Shown piece after piece: positions 55,650 to 64,000 of a DNA stretch of 64,000 nt. A program made the position numbers and the translations under genes. Position 1 is the stretch's first letter; the number at the start of each line of letters is the position of its first letter. Below the pieces are notes generated by a model that was not told the origin of the DNA, made no database searches, and worked only from the letters and a program-made list of their open reading frames with translations. Source of the stretch: Pseudomonas sp. H3(2019) (GTDB lineage: Bacteria; Pseudomonadota; Gammaproteobacteria; Pseudomonadales; Pseudomonadaceae); assembly GCF_007713465.1 (NCBI RefSeq), contig NZ_VMSG01000015.1:37933-101932 (forward strand), given 5' to 3'.

Positions 55650-56389
55650 TGTTGGCCTTCCTCGATCAGGGTTCCTTCAGCGCCGCCATGTACGATGTTC
55701 AGCAGGGCGCCGGGCTTGTTCATGTTAAATACGCGCAGCGGCATCTTGTGGTCGCGGCACAGGCAAATGGCCGTCAGATCCATCACACCCAGCTTGCGAT
55801 CCAGTACTTCATCGTAGGTCAGATGATCGAACTTCTCGGCATGCGGGTCTTTGAATGGGTCAGCGGTGTACACACCATCAACCTTGGTCGCCTTCAACAC
55901 GACGTCGGCATCGATCTCGATCGCACGCAAGCAGGCTGCCGAATCCGTGGTGAAAAACGGGTTGCCGGTACCGGCAGCGAAAATGACCACTTCCTTGGCG
56001 TTCAGGTGACGCATGGCTTTGCGGCGATCGTAGTGATCGGTCACGCCTACCATGGAAATAGCCGACATCACGATGGCCGAGATATTCGCACGTTCCAGCG
56101 CATCACGCATGGCCAAGGCGTTCATCACAGTGGCCAGCATGCCCATGTGGTCGCCAGTTACCCGATCCATACCGGCCGCACTCAGTGCCGCGCCTCGGAA
56201 CAGGTTACCACCACCAATCACCAGACCGACCTGAACACCGATTCCGACCAGTTGGCCGACTTCCAGCGCCATGCGATCCAGAACCTTGGGGTCGATCCCG
56301 AACTCTTCGGACCCCATCAGGGCCTCGCCGCTAAGCTTGAGTAGAATGCGTTTATAGCGAGCCTGATAACCACTGCCCTGCTGAGCCAT
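55646..56389 (-). CDS. pyrH: UMP kinase
   Basis: The product is 247 residues, starting MAQQGSGYQARYKRILLKLS. The amino-acid-kinase fold shows LKLSGEALMGSEEFGIDP and VIGGGNLFRG. It phosphorylates UMP to UDP and feeds pyrG. It is downstream of tsf, after a terminator-like hairpin, and so is likely transcribed by read-through plus its own promoter. Confidence 0.99.
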   Translation of the reverse strand: MAQQGSGYQARYKRILLKLSGEALMGSEEFGIDPKVLDRMALEVGQLVGIGVQVGLVIGGGNLFRGAALSAAGMDRVTGDHMGMLATVMNALAMRDALERANISAIVMSAISMVGVTDHYDRRKAMRHLNAKEVVIFAAGTGNPFFTTDSAACLRAIEIDADVVLKATKVDGVYTADPFKDPHAEKFDHLTYDEVLDRKLGVMDLTAICLCRDHKMPLRVFNMNKPGALLNIVHGGAEGTLIEEGQQ

Positions 56390-56540
56390 TGCGAATCTCT
56401 CCTGCGGCGTATTTTAAAAAATTCTTTGCGGGCTGTTTGCAGCCTGCGTTCACTCTAACGTGGCGCTGTCACAGCGCCATCGGAACACGGCTTTGTAAGC
56501 CAGTTCCGACGGAAAACCAAATAAATTGGCTTCCCCATCT

Positions 56541-56577
56541 GAAAAGAGGCTGCGCGCGTAAGCGGGCAGCCTCTTCA
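56541..56577 (-). terminator. Terminator/attenuator hairpin after tsf
   Basis: On the minus strand AAGAGGCTGC and GCAGCCTCTT arms flank a 12-base loop and end in TTTTC. It may set the level of pyrH-frr relative to rpsB-tsf. Confidence 0.8.
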
Positions 56578-56599
56578 GGGCGACAGTTAAAAAACCGTC

Positions 56600-57463
56600 T
56601 TACTGCTTGGCAGCAGCCAGCTGAGCAGCAACTTCTTCAGCGAAGTTGTCGACTGGCTTCTCGATGCCTTCGCCTACCTTGAAGTAAGTGAAAGAAACGA
56701 TTTCAGCACCGGCTTTCTTGGCCAGTTCGCCAACCTTGATTTCAGGGTTCTTAACGAACGCCTGCTCAACCAGACTTGCTTCAGCCAAGAACTTGCTGAT
56801 ACGGCCTTTGACCATGTTTTCAACGATGTTTTCTGGCTTGCCGGCGATCTTGTCAGCGTTGAGGGTCAGGAACACGCCTTTCTCGCGCTCGATCGCTTCA
56901 GCGGAAACTTCCGACGGCAGCAGGAATTCAGGGTTGGTAGCCGCTACGTGCATAGCGATGTCTTTGGCCAGCTCAACGTCGCCGCCCTTCAGAACAACAG
57001 CTACACCGATCTTGTTGCCGTGCAGGTAACCACCAACAACATCACCTTCAACGCGAGTCAGGCGACGGATGTTGACGTTTTCGCCAACCTTGCCGACCAA
57101 TACCAGGCGAGCAGCTTCTTGAGCTTCGATCAGAGGCTCAACGGTAGTCATCTTGTCGGCGAACGCTTTTTCAACGCTAGCAGCAACAAATACCTTGAAG
57201 TCGTCCTGCAGAGCCAGGAAGTCAGTCTGCGAGTTCACTTCCAGCAGGACTGCGGATTTACCGTCTTCTTTCAGAGCGATCGCGCCTTCAGCAGCAACGT
57301 TGCCTGCTTTTTTGGCTGCCTTGATGGCGCCCGAAGCACGCATGTCATCAATGGCTTTCTCGATGTCGCCGCCAGCCTTGGTCAAGGCTTTCTTGCAGTC
57401 CATCATGCCTTCGCCAGTACGCTCGCGCAGTTCTTTGACCAACGCTGCAGTAATCTCTGCCAT
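56600..57463 (-). CDS. tsf: Elongation factor Ts
   Basis: The product is 287 residues, starting MAEITAALVKELRERTGEGM. The N-terminal RERTGEGMMDCKKAL and the SQTDFLALQDDF (TDFV-like) core are characteristic. It reloads EF-Tu with GTP. AGAGGAA lies before the ATG at 57461-57463. It follows rpsB with a strong hairpin between. Confidence 0.98.
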   Translation of the reverse strand: MAEITAALVKELRERTGEGMMDCKKALTKAGGDIEKAIDDMRASGAIKAAKKAGNVAAEGAIALKEDGKSAVLLEVNSQTDFLALQDDFKVFVAASVEKAFADKMTTVEPLIEAQEAARLVLVGKVGENVNIRRLTRVEGDVVGGYLHGNKIGVAVVLKGGDVELAKDIAMHVAATNPEFLLPSEVSAEAIEREKGVFLTLNADKIAGKPENIVENMVKGRISKFLAEASLVEQAFVKNPEIKVGELAKKAGAEIVSFTYFKVGEGIEKPVDNFAEEVAAQLAAAKQ

Positions 57464-57612
57464 TTCAAAATTCCTCTTGGATAGGTTATCAACCATTCCA
57501 CCCGATCGAACGGGCGTTCAATTCTTCCCGAACCACCCTTGTTAGCTGCTGCACATTACAGATGCAGTAGCGGCACCCTGAAAACAGGCGCCAACAAATG
57601 GTTTTCGAGGTG

Positions 57613-57641
57613 GCAAAAAGGGGGCCAAGCCCCCTTTTTGC
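57613..57641 (-). terminator. Terminator hairpin between rpsB and tsf
   Basis: On the minus strand AAAAAGGGGG, a five-base loop and CCCCCTTTTT form a strong stem with a T-tract. Partial read-through is expected since tsf follows. Confidence 0.85.
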
Positions 57642-57667
57642 TTACTGAGTCAACGCCAAGGCGTCAA

Positions 57668-58405
57668 TTACTCAGCTGCTGCTACCGGAGCTTCTTCAAC
57701 GAACTGCTCGGTGCCGCCAGCAACGTGGTTGCGACCGCGGATTACAGCGTCAGCCATCGAACCCATGTACAACTGGATAGCGCGGATTGCGTCATCGTTG
57801 CCTGGGATGATGTAGTCAACGCCTTCCGGGCTGCTGTTGGTATCGACTACGCCGATAACCGGGATACCCAGCTTGTTGGCTTCGGTGATCGCGATACGCT
57901 CGTGATCAACGTCGATAACGAACAGTGCGTCAGGCAGACCGCCCATGTCCTTGATACCACCCAGGGAACGATCCAGCTTTTCCAGGTCGCGAGTGCGCAT
58001 CAGCGCCTCTTTCTTGGTCAGCTTGGCGAAAGTACCGTCTTCGGCTTGCACTTCAAGGTCACGCAGACGCTTGATGGAAGCACGGATGGTTTTGAAGTTG
58101 GTCAGCATGCCGCCCAACCAGCGGTGATCGACGTACGGCGAACCGCAACGCGCTGCTTCTTCAGCAACGATCTTGCCAGCGGAACGCTTGGTGCCGACGA
58201 ACAGAATCTTGTTTTTGCCCTGGGCCAGACGCTCTACGAAAGTCAGAGCTTCGTTGAACATTGGCAGGGTTTTTTCAAGGTTGATGATGTGGATCTTGTT
58301 ACGCGCACCGAAAATGTACTTACCCATTTTCGGGTTCCAGTAACGGGTCTGGTGACCGAAGTGCACACCGGCCTTCAGCATATCGCGCATGTTGACTTGG
58401 GACAT
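57668..58405 (-). CDS. rpsB: 30S ribosomal protein S2
   Basis: The product is 245 residues, starting MSQVNMRDMLKAGVHFGHQT. It contains RYWNPKMGKYIFGARNKIHI and the RWLGGMLTNFKT segment. It is the first gene of the rpsB-tsf-pyrH-frr block. A long leader (about 130 bases) may allow S2 autoregulation. Confidence 0.99.
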   Translation of the reverse strand: MSQVNMRDMLKAGVHFGHQTRYWNPKMGKYIFGARNKIHIINLEKTLPMFNEALTFVERLAQGKNKILFVGTKRSAGKIVAEEAARCGSPYVDHRWLGGMLTNFKTIRASIKRLRDLEVQAEDGTFAKLTKKEALMRTRDLEKLDRSLGGIKDMGGLPDALFVIDVDHERIAITEANKLGIPVIGVVDTNSSPEGVDYIIPGNDDAIRAIQLYMGSMADAVIRGRNHVAGGTEQFVEEAPVAAAE

Positions 58406-58573
58406 GATAGTTCCTTAATAAGTCGGGTTTGGCCTCCACGTATCCCAATGACCAACCAGCAGCATCAGCTGAAGGCACCCAGGTCATCGTGTCGACACGT
58501 GTGTGGATTTAAGCTTTTCGGGGTATACCCGGAAAGCGGCGCATTTTATACCACAAGGAGGGCGAAAACGAAA
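58406..58573 (-). promoter_or_regulatory. rpsB promoter and long leader
   Basis: A TATAAAAT -10 box lies at 58550-58543 on the minus strand with a weak TTTCGT -35 at 17 bases. The transcript leader would be about 130 bases. A structured rpsB leader bound by S2 is known in gammaproteobacteria; I did not match its fold here. The rest of the gap to map (58574-58776) shows no gene. Confidence 0.5.
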
Positions 58574-58776
58574 CCCGGATTCTTAAAACCTGATCAGTGC
58601 TTTTATTCCGGCCCTTGGAATCACCCAAGAATGCGCCATTCTATAGGGAGAAGCGATGCACGGAGGCGCGGATTTGCCGTGATCGTCTGTTAGAATCGCG
58701 TTTTTCAGGGCTGCGAGCAGCATTACGCAGAGCCTATTCCGTATAGAAAGCGCCACTGAGCGTAGAGAGAACCTGT

Positions 58777-59559
58777 ATGACCGTCACCCTCAAAACCCCA
58801 GAGGACATCGCAAAAATGCGGATCGCCGGCAAGCTTGCCGCCGATGTGCTGGAAATGATTGCCGAATACGTCAAGCCGGGGGTCACGACCGAAGAGCTCG
58901 ACCGCATCTGCCACGACTACATCGTCAACGAGCAGAAAGCCATCCCTGCCCCGCTCAACTATAAAGGCTTTCCGAAGTCCATCTGCACCTCGATCAACCA
59001 CGTGGTCTGCCACGGCATCCCGAACGAGAAGCCGCTTAAAGATGGCGACACGCTGAACATCGACGTCACCGTGATCAAGGATGGCTATCACGGCGACACC
59101 AGCCGCATGTTCCACGTCGGCAACGTGCCGGTCTGGGCCGAGCGCCTGTCGCAAGTCACCCAGGAATGCATGTACAAGGCCATCGAACTGGTCAAGCCCG
59201 GCTGCCGCCTCGGCGATATCGGCGAAGTCATCCAGAAGCACGCTGAAAAGAATGGCTTCTCGGTGGTTCGCGAGTTCTGCGGTCACGGCATCGGCAAGGT
59301 GTTCCACGAAGAACCGCAAATCCTGCATTACGGCCGCGCCGGAACCGGCATGGAACTGAAAGCCGGCATGACCTTCACCATCGAGCCGATGATCAATCAG
59401 GGCCGTGCCGACACCAAGGTCCTCGGCGATGGCTGGACCGCGATCACCAAGGATCGCAAGCTGTCGGCCCAGTGGGAACACACCCTGCTGGTGACCGAAA
59501 CCGGCTACGAGATCTTCACCCTGCGCCGCGATGACACCATCCCTCGCGTTTCGGCCTGA
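58777..59559 (+). CDS. map: Methionine aminopeptidase, type I
   Basis: The product is 260 residues, starting MTVTLKTPEDIAKMRIAGKL. Metal ligands are in NIDVTVIKDGYHGDTSRMF (two Asp), GHGIGKVFHEEP (His), FTIEPMINQGR (Glu) and SAQWEHTLLVTETG (Glu). It removes the initiator Met. It is divergent from rpsB and followed by glnD 43 bases later. Confidence 0.98.
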   Translation: MTVTLKTPEDIAKMRIAGKLAADVLEMIAEYVKPGVTTEELDRICHDYIVNEQKAIPAPLNYKGFPKSICTSINHVVCHGIPNEKPLKDGDTLNIDVTVIKDGYHGDTSRMFHVGNVPVWAERLSQVTQECMYKAIELVKPGCRLGDIGEVIQKHAEKNGFSVVREFCGHGIGKVFHEEPQILHYGRAGTGMELKAGMTFTIEPMINQGRADTKVLGDGWTAITKDRKLSAQWEHTLLVTETGYEIFTLRRDDTIPRVSA

Positions 59560-59602
59560 TCCGACAAGCGCCGCACCCAGCCTATAGAAGGAAAGCCAAT
59601 CG

Positions 59603-62305
59603 ATGCCGCAGGTGGATCCCGAACTCTTCGACCGCGGCCAGTTCCAGGCCGAACTGGCCCTGAAGGCAAGCCCGATCGCGGCCTTCAAGAAGGCCATCCG
59701 CCAGGCACAAGAGGTGCTCGACGCGCGATTTCGCAGCGGACGGGATATTCGCCGGCTGATCGAGGATCGCGCCTGGTTCGTCGACAACATCCTGCAACAG
59801 GCCTGGGAGCAGTTCAATTGGAGTGAAGACGCCGACATCGCGCTGGTCGCAGTTGGCGGCTACGGTCGCGGCGAACTGCACCCCTACTCCGACATCGATT
59901 TGCTGATCCTGCTGGACAACGCCGACCACGAAGTTTTCCGCGACTCCATCGAGCGTTTTCTGACGCTGCTATGGGACATCGGCCTGGAAGTTGGCCAGAG
60001 CGTACGCTCGGTGGACGAATGTGCCGAACAAGCCCGCGCCGACCTGACCATCATCACCAACCTGATGGAGAGCCGCACCATTGCTGGTCCCGAGCACTTG
60101 CGCCAGCGCATGCTCGATGTCACCAGCACTGAGCACATGTGGCCGGCCAAGGATTTTTTCCTGGCCAAACGCGCCGAACAAAAGGCACGTCACCACAAAT
60201 ACAACGACACCGAATACAACCTGGAACCCAACGTCAAAGGCTCGCCCGGCGGCCTACGGGATATTCAGACGATTCTGTGGGTGGCACGCCGCCAATACGG
60301 CACGCTGAACCTGCGCGCACTGGCGGGCGAAGGCTTCCTGGTGGAAAGCGAAAACGTCCTGCTGGCCTCGTCCCAGGAGTTTTTGTGGAAGGTTCGCTAC
60401 GCCCTGCACATGCTCGCTGGCCGCGCCGAAGACCGCCTGCTGTTCGATCACCAGCGCTCGATCGCCGGGCTGCTGGGCTTTGAAGGCGATGACGCCAAGC
60501 ACGCCATCGAAAACTTCATGCAGCAGTACTACCGGGTGGTAATGAGCATTGCCCAGCTCAGCGACCTGATCATCCAGCATTTCGAGGAAGTCATCCTCGC
60601 GCCGGAAGATGAAGCGCCGCCGCAACCGATCAACTCGCGCTTCCAGCTGCATGACGGCTACATCGAGGCGATCAACACCAACGTGTTCAGACGCACGCCG
60701 TTTGCCATGCTGGAAATTTTCGTACTGATGGCCCAGCAACCGGAAATCAAGGGCGTGCGGGCCGACACCATTCGTCTGCTGCGGGAACACCGGCACCTGA
60801 TCGATGACGACTTCCGCAACGATATTCGCAACACCAGCCTGTTCATCGAACTGTTCAAATGCAAGATCGGCATCCACCGCAACCTGCGACGGATGAACCG
60901 TTACGGCATTCTCGGGCGCTACCTGCCGGAATTCGGTTTTATCGTCGGGCAGATGCAGCACGACCTGTTCCATATTTATACGGTCGACGCCCACACCCTG
61001 AACCTGATCAAACACCTGCGCAAATTGCAGTACACCCAGGTGTCCGAGAAATTCCCGCTGGCCAGCAAGCTCATGGGCAAGCTGCCCAAGCCGGAGCTGA
61101 TCTACCTTGCCGGGCTGTACCACGACATCGGTAAGGGCCGGCATGGTGATCACTCGGATATCGGGGCGGTCGACGCCGAAGCGTTCTGCCAACGCCACCA
61201 ACTGCCCGTGTGGGACAGTCGACTGATTGTCTGGCTGGTGCAAAACCACCTGGTGATGTCGACCACCGCCCAGCGCAAAGATCTGTCCGACCCGCAAGTG
61301 ATCCACGACTTCGCGCAGATCGTCGGCAACGAAACCCGCCTCGATTACCTGTACGTGCTGACCGTTTCCGACATCAACGCCACCAACCCGACGCTGTGGA
61401 ACTCCTGGCGCGCCAGTTTGCTGCGCCAGCTCTACACCGAAACCAAGCGGGCCTTGCGCCGCGGCCTGGAAAACCCGGTCGATCGCGAAGAGCAGATCCG
61501 CCAGACCCAAAGCGCCGCCCTGGATATTCTGGTACGCGGCGGCACCGACCCGGACGATGTCGAACAACTCTGGTCGCAACTGGGCGATGATTATTTCCTG
61601 CGTCACACCGCTGGCGACGTGGCCTGGCACACTGAGGCCATCCTCCAGCAGCCAGCCGACGGCGGGCCACTGGTACTGATCAAGGAAACCACCCAGCGCG
61701 AGTTCGAGGGCGGCACGCAGATCTTCATCTACGCGCCGGACCAGCACGACTTCTTCGCCGTGACCGTGGCAGCGATGGACCAGCTCAACCTGAACATTCA
61801 CGACGCCCGGGTGATCACCTCCACCAGCCAGTTCACCCTCGACACCTATATCGTGCTCGATACCGATGGCGACTCGATTGGTGACAACCCGGCGCGGGTC
61901 AAGCAGATCCGCGACGGCCTGACCGAGGCCCTGCGCAACCCGGACAACTACCCGACCATCATCCAGCGTCGGGTGCCGCGCCAGCTCAAGCATTTTGCAT
62001 TCGCACCACAAGTGACGATCCACAACGACGCCCAGCGTCAGGTGACGGTGCTGGAGCTCAGCGCCCCCGACCGTCCGGGTCTGTTGGCACGGATCGGCAC
62101 GATCTTTCTCGAATTCGACCTGTCGCTGCAGAATGCCAAGATTGCCACCCTCGGCGAGCGGGTCGAAGACGTGTTCTTCATCACCGACGCGAGCAATCAC
62201 CCGTTATCCGACCCGCAGCTGTGCAGCCGCTTGCAGGATGCGATCGTCGAACAACTGAGCGTCAGCCCCGAACCCTCTATCGAACTGTCGCGCATCAGCA
62301 TCTGA
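59603..62305 (+). CDS. glnD: Bifunctional uridylyltransferase/uridylyl-removing enzyme GlnD
   Basis: The product is 900 residues, starting MPQVDPELFDRGQFQAELAL. The nucleotidyltransferase motif GGYGRGELHPYSDIDLL is at about 85-101, the HD domain is YHDIGKGRHGDHSDIGA near residue 510, and two C-terminal ACT domains sense glutamine (DRPGLLARIGTIFLEFDLSL). It modifies PII and so controls nitrogen assimilation. Confidence 0.98.
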   Translation: MPQVDPELFDRGQFQAELALKASPIAAFKKAIRQAQEVLDARFRSGRDIRRLIEDRAWFVDNILQQAWEQFNWSEDADIALVAVGGYGRGELHPYSDIDLLILLDNADHEVFRDSIERFLTLLWDIGLEVGQSVRSVDECAEQARADLTIITNLMESRTIAGPEHLRQRMLDVTSTEHMWPAKDFFLAKRAEQKARHHKYNDTEYNLEPNVKGSPGGLRDIQTILWVARRQYGTLNLRALAGEGFLVESENVLLASSQEFLWKVRYALHMLAGRAEDRLLFDHQRSIAGLLGFEGDDAKHAIENFMQQYYRVVMSIAQLSDLIIQHFEEVILAPEDEAPPQPINSRFQLHDGYIEAINTNVFRRTPFAMLEIFVLMAQQPEIKGVRADTIRLLREHRHLIDDDFRNDIRNTSLFIELFKCKIGIHRNLRRMNRYGILGRYLPEFGFIVGQMQHDLFHIYTVDAHTLNLIKHLRKLQYTQVSEKFPLASKLMGKLPKPELIYLAGLYHDIGKGRHGDHSDIGAVDAEAFCQRHQLPVWDSRLIVWLVQNHLVMSTTAQRKDLSDPQVIHDFAQIVGNETRLDYLYVLTVSDINATNPTLWNSWRASLLRQLYTETKRALRRGLENPVDREEQIRQTQSAALDILVRGGTDPDDVEQLWSQLGDDYFLRHTAGDVAWHTEAILQQPADGGPLVLIKETTQREFEGGTQIFIYAPDQHDFFAVTVAAMDQLNLNIHDARVITSTSQFTLDTYIVLDTDGDSIGDNPARVKQIRDGLTEALRNPDNYPTIIQRRVPRQLKHFAFAPQVTIHNDAQRQVTVLELSAPDRPGLLARIGTIFLEFDLSLQNAKIATLGERVEDVFFITDASNHPLSDPQLCSRLQDAIVEQLSVSPEPSIELSRISI

Positions 62306-62349
62306 ATGCGCGCCATGATTTAACTGCTTTTGAGTGAGACCCCGCACCG

Positions 62350-63549
62350 ATGAACAACGCCCTGAACCAGCTCCAGCCTTACCCGTTCGAGAAACTGCGC
62401 GCCCTGCTCGGTGCGGTGACGCCAAATCCCGACAAGCGCCCGATTGCATTGTCCATCGGCGAGCCGAAGCACCGTTCGCCAAGCTTTGTGGCCGAAGCGC
62501 TGGCGAGCAATCTGGATCAGATGGCGGTGTACCCGACCACGCTTGGCATCCCGGCCCTGCGTGAAGCCATTGCAGGCTGGGGCGAGCGGCGCTTTGGGGT
62601 ACCGAGTGGCTGGATCGATCCAGCGCGCAACGTGTTGCCGGTCAACGGCACTCGCGAAGCGCTGTTCGCTTTCACCCAGACCGTGGTCAATCGCGGCGAC
62701 GATGCACTGATCGTCAGCCCGAACCCGTTCTACCAGATCTATGAAGGCGCAGCGTTCCTCGCTGGCGCCAAGCCGCATTACCTGCCGTGCCTGGATGAAA
62801 ACGGCTTCAACCCGGACTTCGACGCCGTATCGGACGATATCTGGAAGCGCTGCCAGATCCTGTTCCTGTGCTCGCCGGGCAACCCGACGGGCGCGCTGAT
62901 CCCGGTCGAAACCCTGAAAAAACTGATCGCCCTGGCCGACGAGCACGACTTCGTGATCGCCGCCGACGAGTGCTACAGCGAGCTGTACTTCGACGAGCAG
63001 ACACCACCGCCAGGCCTGCTCAGCGCCTGCGTGGAACTGGGCCGCAAGGATTTCAAACGCTGCGTGGTCTTCCACAGCCTGTCCAAGCGTTCCAACCTGC
63101 CGGGCCTGCGCTCGGGTTTCGTCGCCGGCGATGCCGAGATTCTCAAAGGCTTCCTGCTGTATCGCACCTATCACGGCTGCGCCATGCCGGTTCAGACTCA
63201 ACTCGCCAGCGTTGCCGCGTGGAATGACGAAGTGCATGTACGGGCCAACCGTGCGCTGTACCGCGAGAAATACGATGCAGTACTGGAAATCCTCAGCCCA
63301 GTGATGGACGTACAGCGTCCGGACGGCGGTTTCTACCTGTGGCCGAACGTTGAAGGCGATGATGCCGCGTTCTGCCGTGATCTGTTTGTCGAAGAGCACG
63401 TGACGGTGGTGCCGGGCTCTTATCTATCCCGTGAGGTTGACGGTTTCAATCCGGGGGCAGGCCGGGTGCGCCTGGCATTGGTCGCGCCGCTGGCAGAGTG
63501 CGTTGAAGCAGCAGAGCGCATTCGCAGCTTTATAGTTAACCGCCATTAA
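62350..63549 (+). CDS. dapC: Succinyldiaminopimelate transaminase
   Basis: The product is 399 residues, starting MNNALNQLQPYPFEKLRALL. It is a fold-type I aminotransferase with the PLP Lys246 in SLSKRSNLPGLRSGF, and CSPGNPTGALIPVETLKKLI. It acts in lysine and diaminopimelate synthesis. Its place after glnD is the normal Pseudomonas one. Confidence 0.97.
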   Translation: MNNALNQLQPYPFEKLRALLGAVTPNPDKRPIALSIGEPKHRSPSFVAEALASNLDQMAVYPTTLGIPALREAIAGWGERRFGVPSGWIDPARNVLPVNGTREALFAFTQTVVNRGDDALIVSPNPFYQIYEGAAFLAGAKPHYLPCLDENGFNPDFDAVSDDIWKRCQILFLCSPGNPTGALIPVETLKKLIALADEHDFVIAADECYSELYFDEQTPPPGLLSACVELGRKDFKRCVVFHSLSKRSNLPGLRSGFVAGDAEILKGFLLYRTYHGCAMPVQTQLASVAAWNDEVHVRANRALYREKYDAVLEILSPVMDVQRPDGGFYLWPNVEGDDAAFCRDLFVEEHVTVVPGSYLSREVDGFNPGAGRVRLALVAPLAECVEAAERIRSFIVNRH

Positions 63550-63556
63550 CAAACAC

Positions 63557-63595
63557 CAGGCCTGCACCGTGCAATACGCTGCAGGCCCATTTAAA
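63557..63595 (+). terminator. Terminator-like hairpin after dapC
   Basis: GGCCTGC and GCAGGCC arms enclose a 15-base loop and are followed by CATTTAAAT. Beyond it, up to 63859, I see no gene. Confidence 0.6.
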
Positions 63596-63859
63596 TACAC
63601 TGCAATCCAGCCGAAAAAAAAGATCCATCGGTGAGCACACCACATACTGGAAACCAGGCCGAAAACACTCAACTCAGCACAGCCGACAAGGCCTTCGCTC
63701 GACTGATTTACCCGAAATGACCCGCGATCATTGAGTGCCCTCATTTCACCACGCCAAAATTGGCCACACTTAAATCCAGTAAGTCGCAAGCAGTTCGAAC
63801 ACATCCAGCCCCTGCTATTTCAGTCAGTGGAGTGAGCCCGAACAGGATGGTGAAGGCTC

Positions 63860-64000
63860 TTAGGCGAATGCCAGCACCTCATGCAAAGGCCGACGTACTT
63901 TTTGCGGCCAGTTGCCGACAGCCGGGTAGCCGGCGGTGACCAGCATGACCGGCAGTTCATTGGCCCCCAGGTCGAACTCCCGCGCCACGCCCTCGGCATC
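63860..64000 (-). CDS. Nitroreductase-family protein, C-terminal end only
   Basis: An open frame enters at the window edge and stops at TAA 63860-63862 (46 residues). It reads EFDLGANELPVMLVTAGYPA followed by GNWPQKVRRPLHEVLAFA. This is the usual C-terminus of FMN-dependent nitroreductase family proteins (V-L-x-TAGYPAxGNWPQK). The rest lies outside the window, so substrate and start are unknown. Confidence 0.7.
   Translation of the reverse strand, partial: DAEGVAREFDLGANELPVMLVTAGYPAVGNWPQKVRRPLHEVLAFA

Noticed and set aside
63424..63804. A 126-codon minus-strand frame after dapC
   Set aside because: It runs into the dapC coding region and through the terminator-like hairpin; no family resemblance.

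Overview
The window is chromosomal DNA of a Pseudomonas of the P. fluorescens group. The housekeeping order mutS, fdxA, rsmZ, rpoS, nlpD, pcm, surE, truD, ispF ... lpxD, bamA, rseP, dxr, frr, pyrH, tsf, rpsB, map, glnD, dapC is the Pseudomonas order. A recognisable RsmZ small RNA with a GacA-type upstream box, and REP elements of the fluorescens type, agree with this.

Positions 1-19,800 hold a phage-tail bacteriocin (tailocin) locus next to mutS, the usual mutS/cinA insertion site in fluorescent pseudomonads; cinA and recA would lie off the left edge. All genes are read on the minus strand. A LexA/CI-type repressor (PrtR-like) sits beside mutS. A near-consensus sigma70 promoter, overlapped by TGCATAA-type inverted repeats, follows it. 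Next come a small leader ORF, an orphan tail-fibre-assembly gene flanked by a duplicated 52-54 bp hairpin element, a holin, and a secreted DUF642-like protein that is not part of a tail. Then comes a complete P2/R-pyocin-like contractile tail set (V, W, J, I, fibre, chaperone, sheath FI, tube FII, E/E+E', tape measure, U, X, D). Instead of the lysozyme expected after gpD, a second tail module of different (Mu-like) ancestry begins: gp37-like, DUF2635, gpL-type sheath, gpM-type tube, gp41-type chaperone and a tape measure that runs off the left edge. There are no capsid, terminase, portal, integrase or replication genes, so this is a dual tailocin locus rather than a prophage. Both tape measures are preceded by a chaperone gene with a canonical -1 slippery heptamer in the correct frame. 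The Mu-like tape measure carries nearly identical 123-bp (41-residue) tandem repeats.

Positions 19,970-31,670 hold mutS, fdxA and rsmZ, then the minus-strand truD-surE-pcm-nlpD-rpoS run with ispF upstream, the formaldehyde-detoxification pair adhC-fghA, and a divergent LysR regulator. A 600-bp non-coding stretch with three tandem REP units follows.

Positions 32,266-58,405 are a nearly unbroken minus-strand core block: ispD-ftsB, eno, kdsA-pyrG, tilS, accA, dnaE, the envelope operon rseP-bamA-ompH-lpxD-fabZ-lpxA-lpxB-rnhB, and the rpsB-tsf-pyrH-frr-uppS-cdsA-dxr translation/isoprenoid block. From 58,777 the plus strand carries map, glnD and dapC. The last 140 bases hold the C-terminal end of a minus-strand nitroreductase-like gene.
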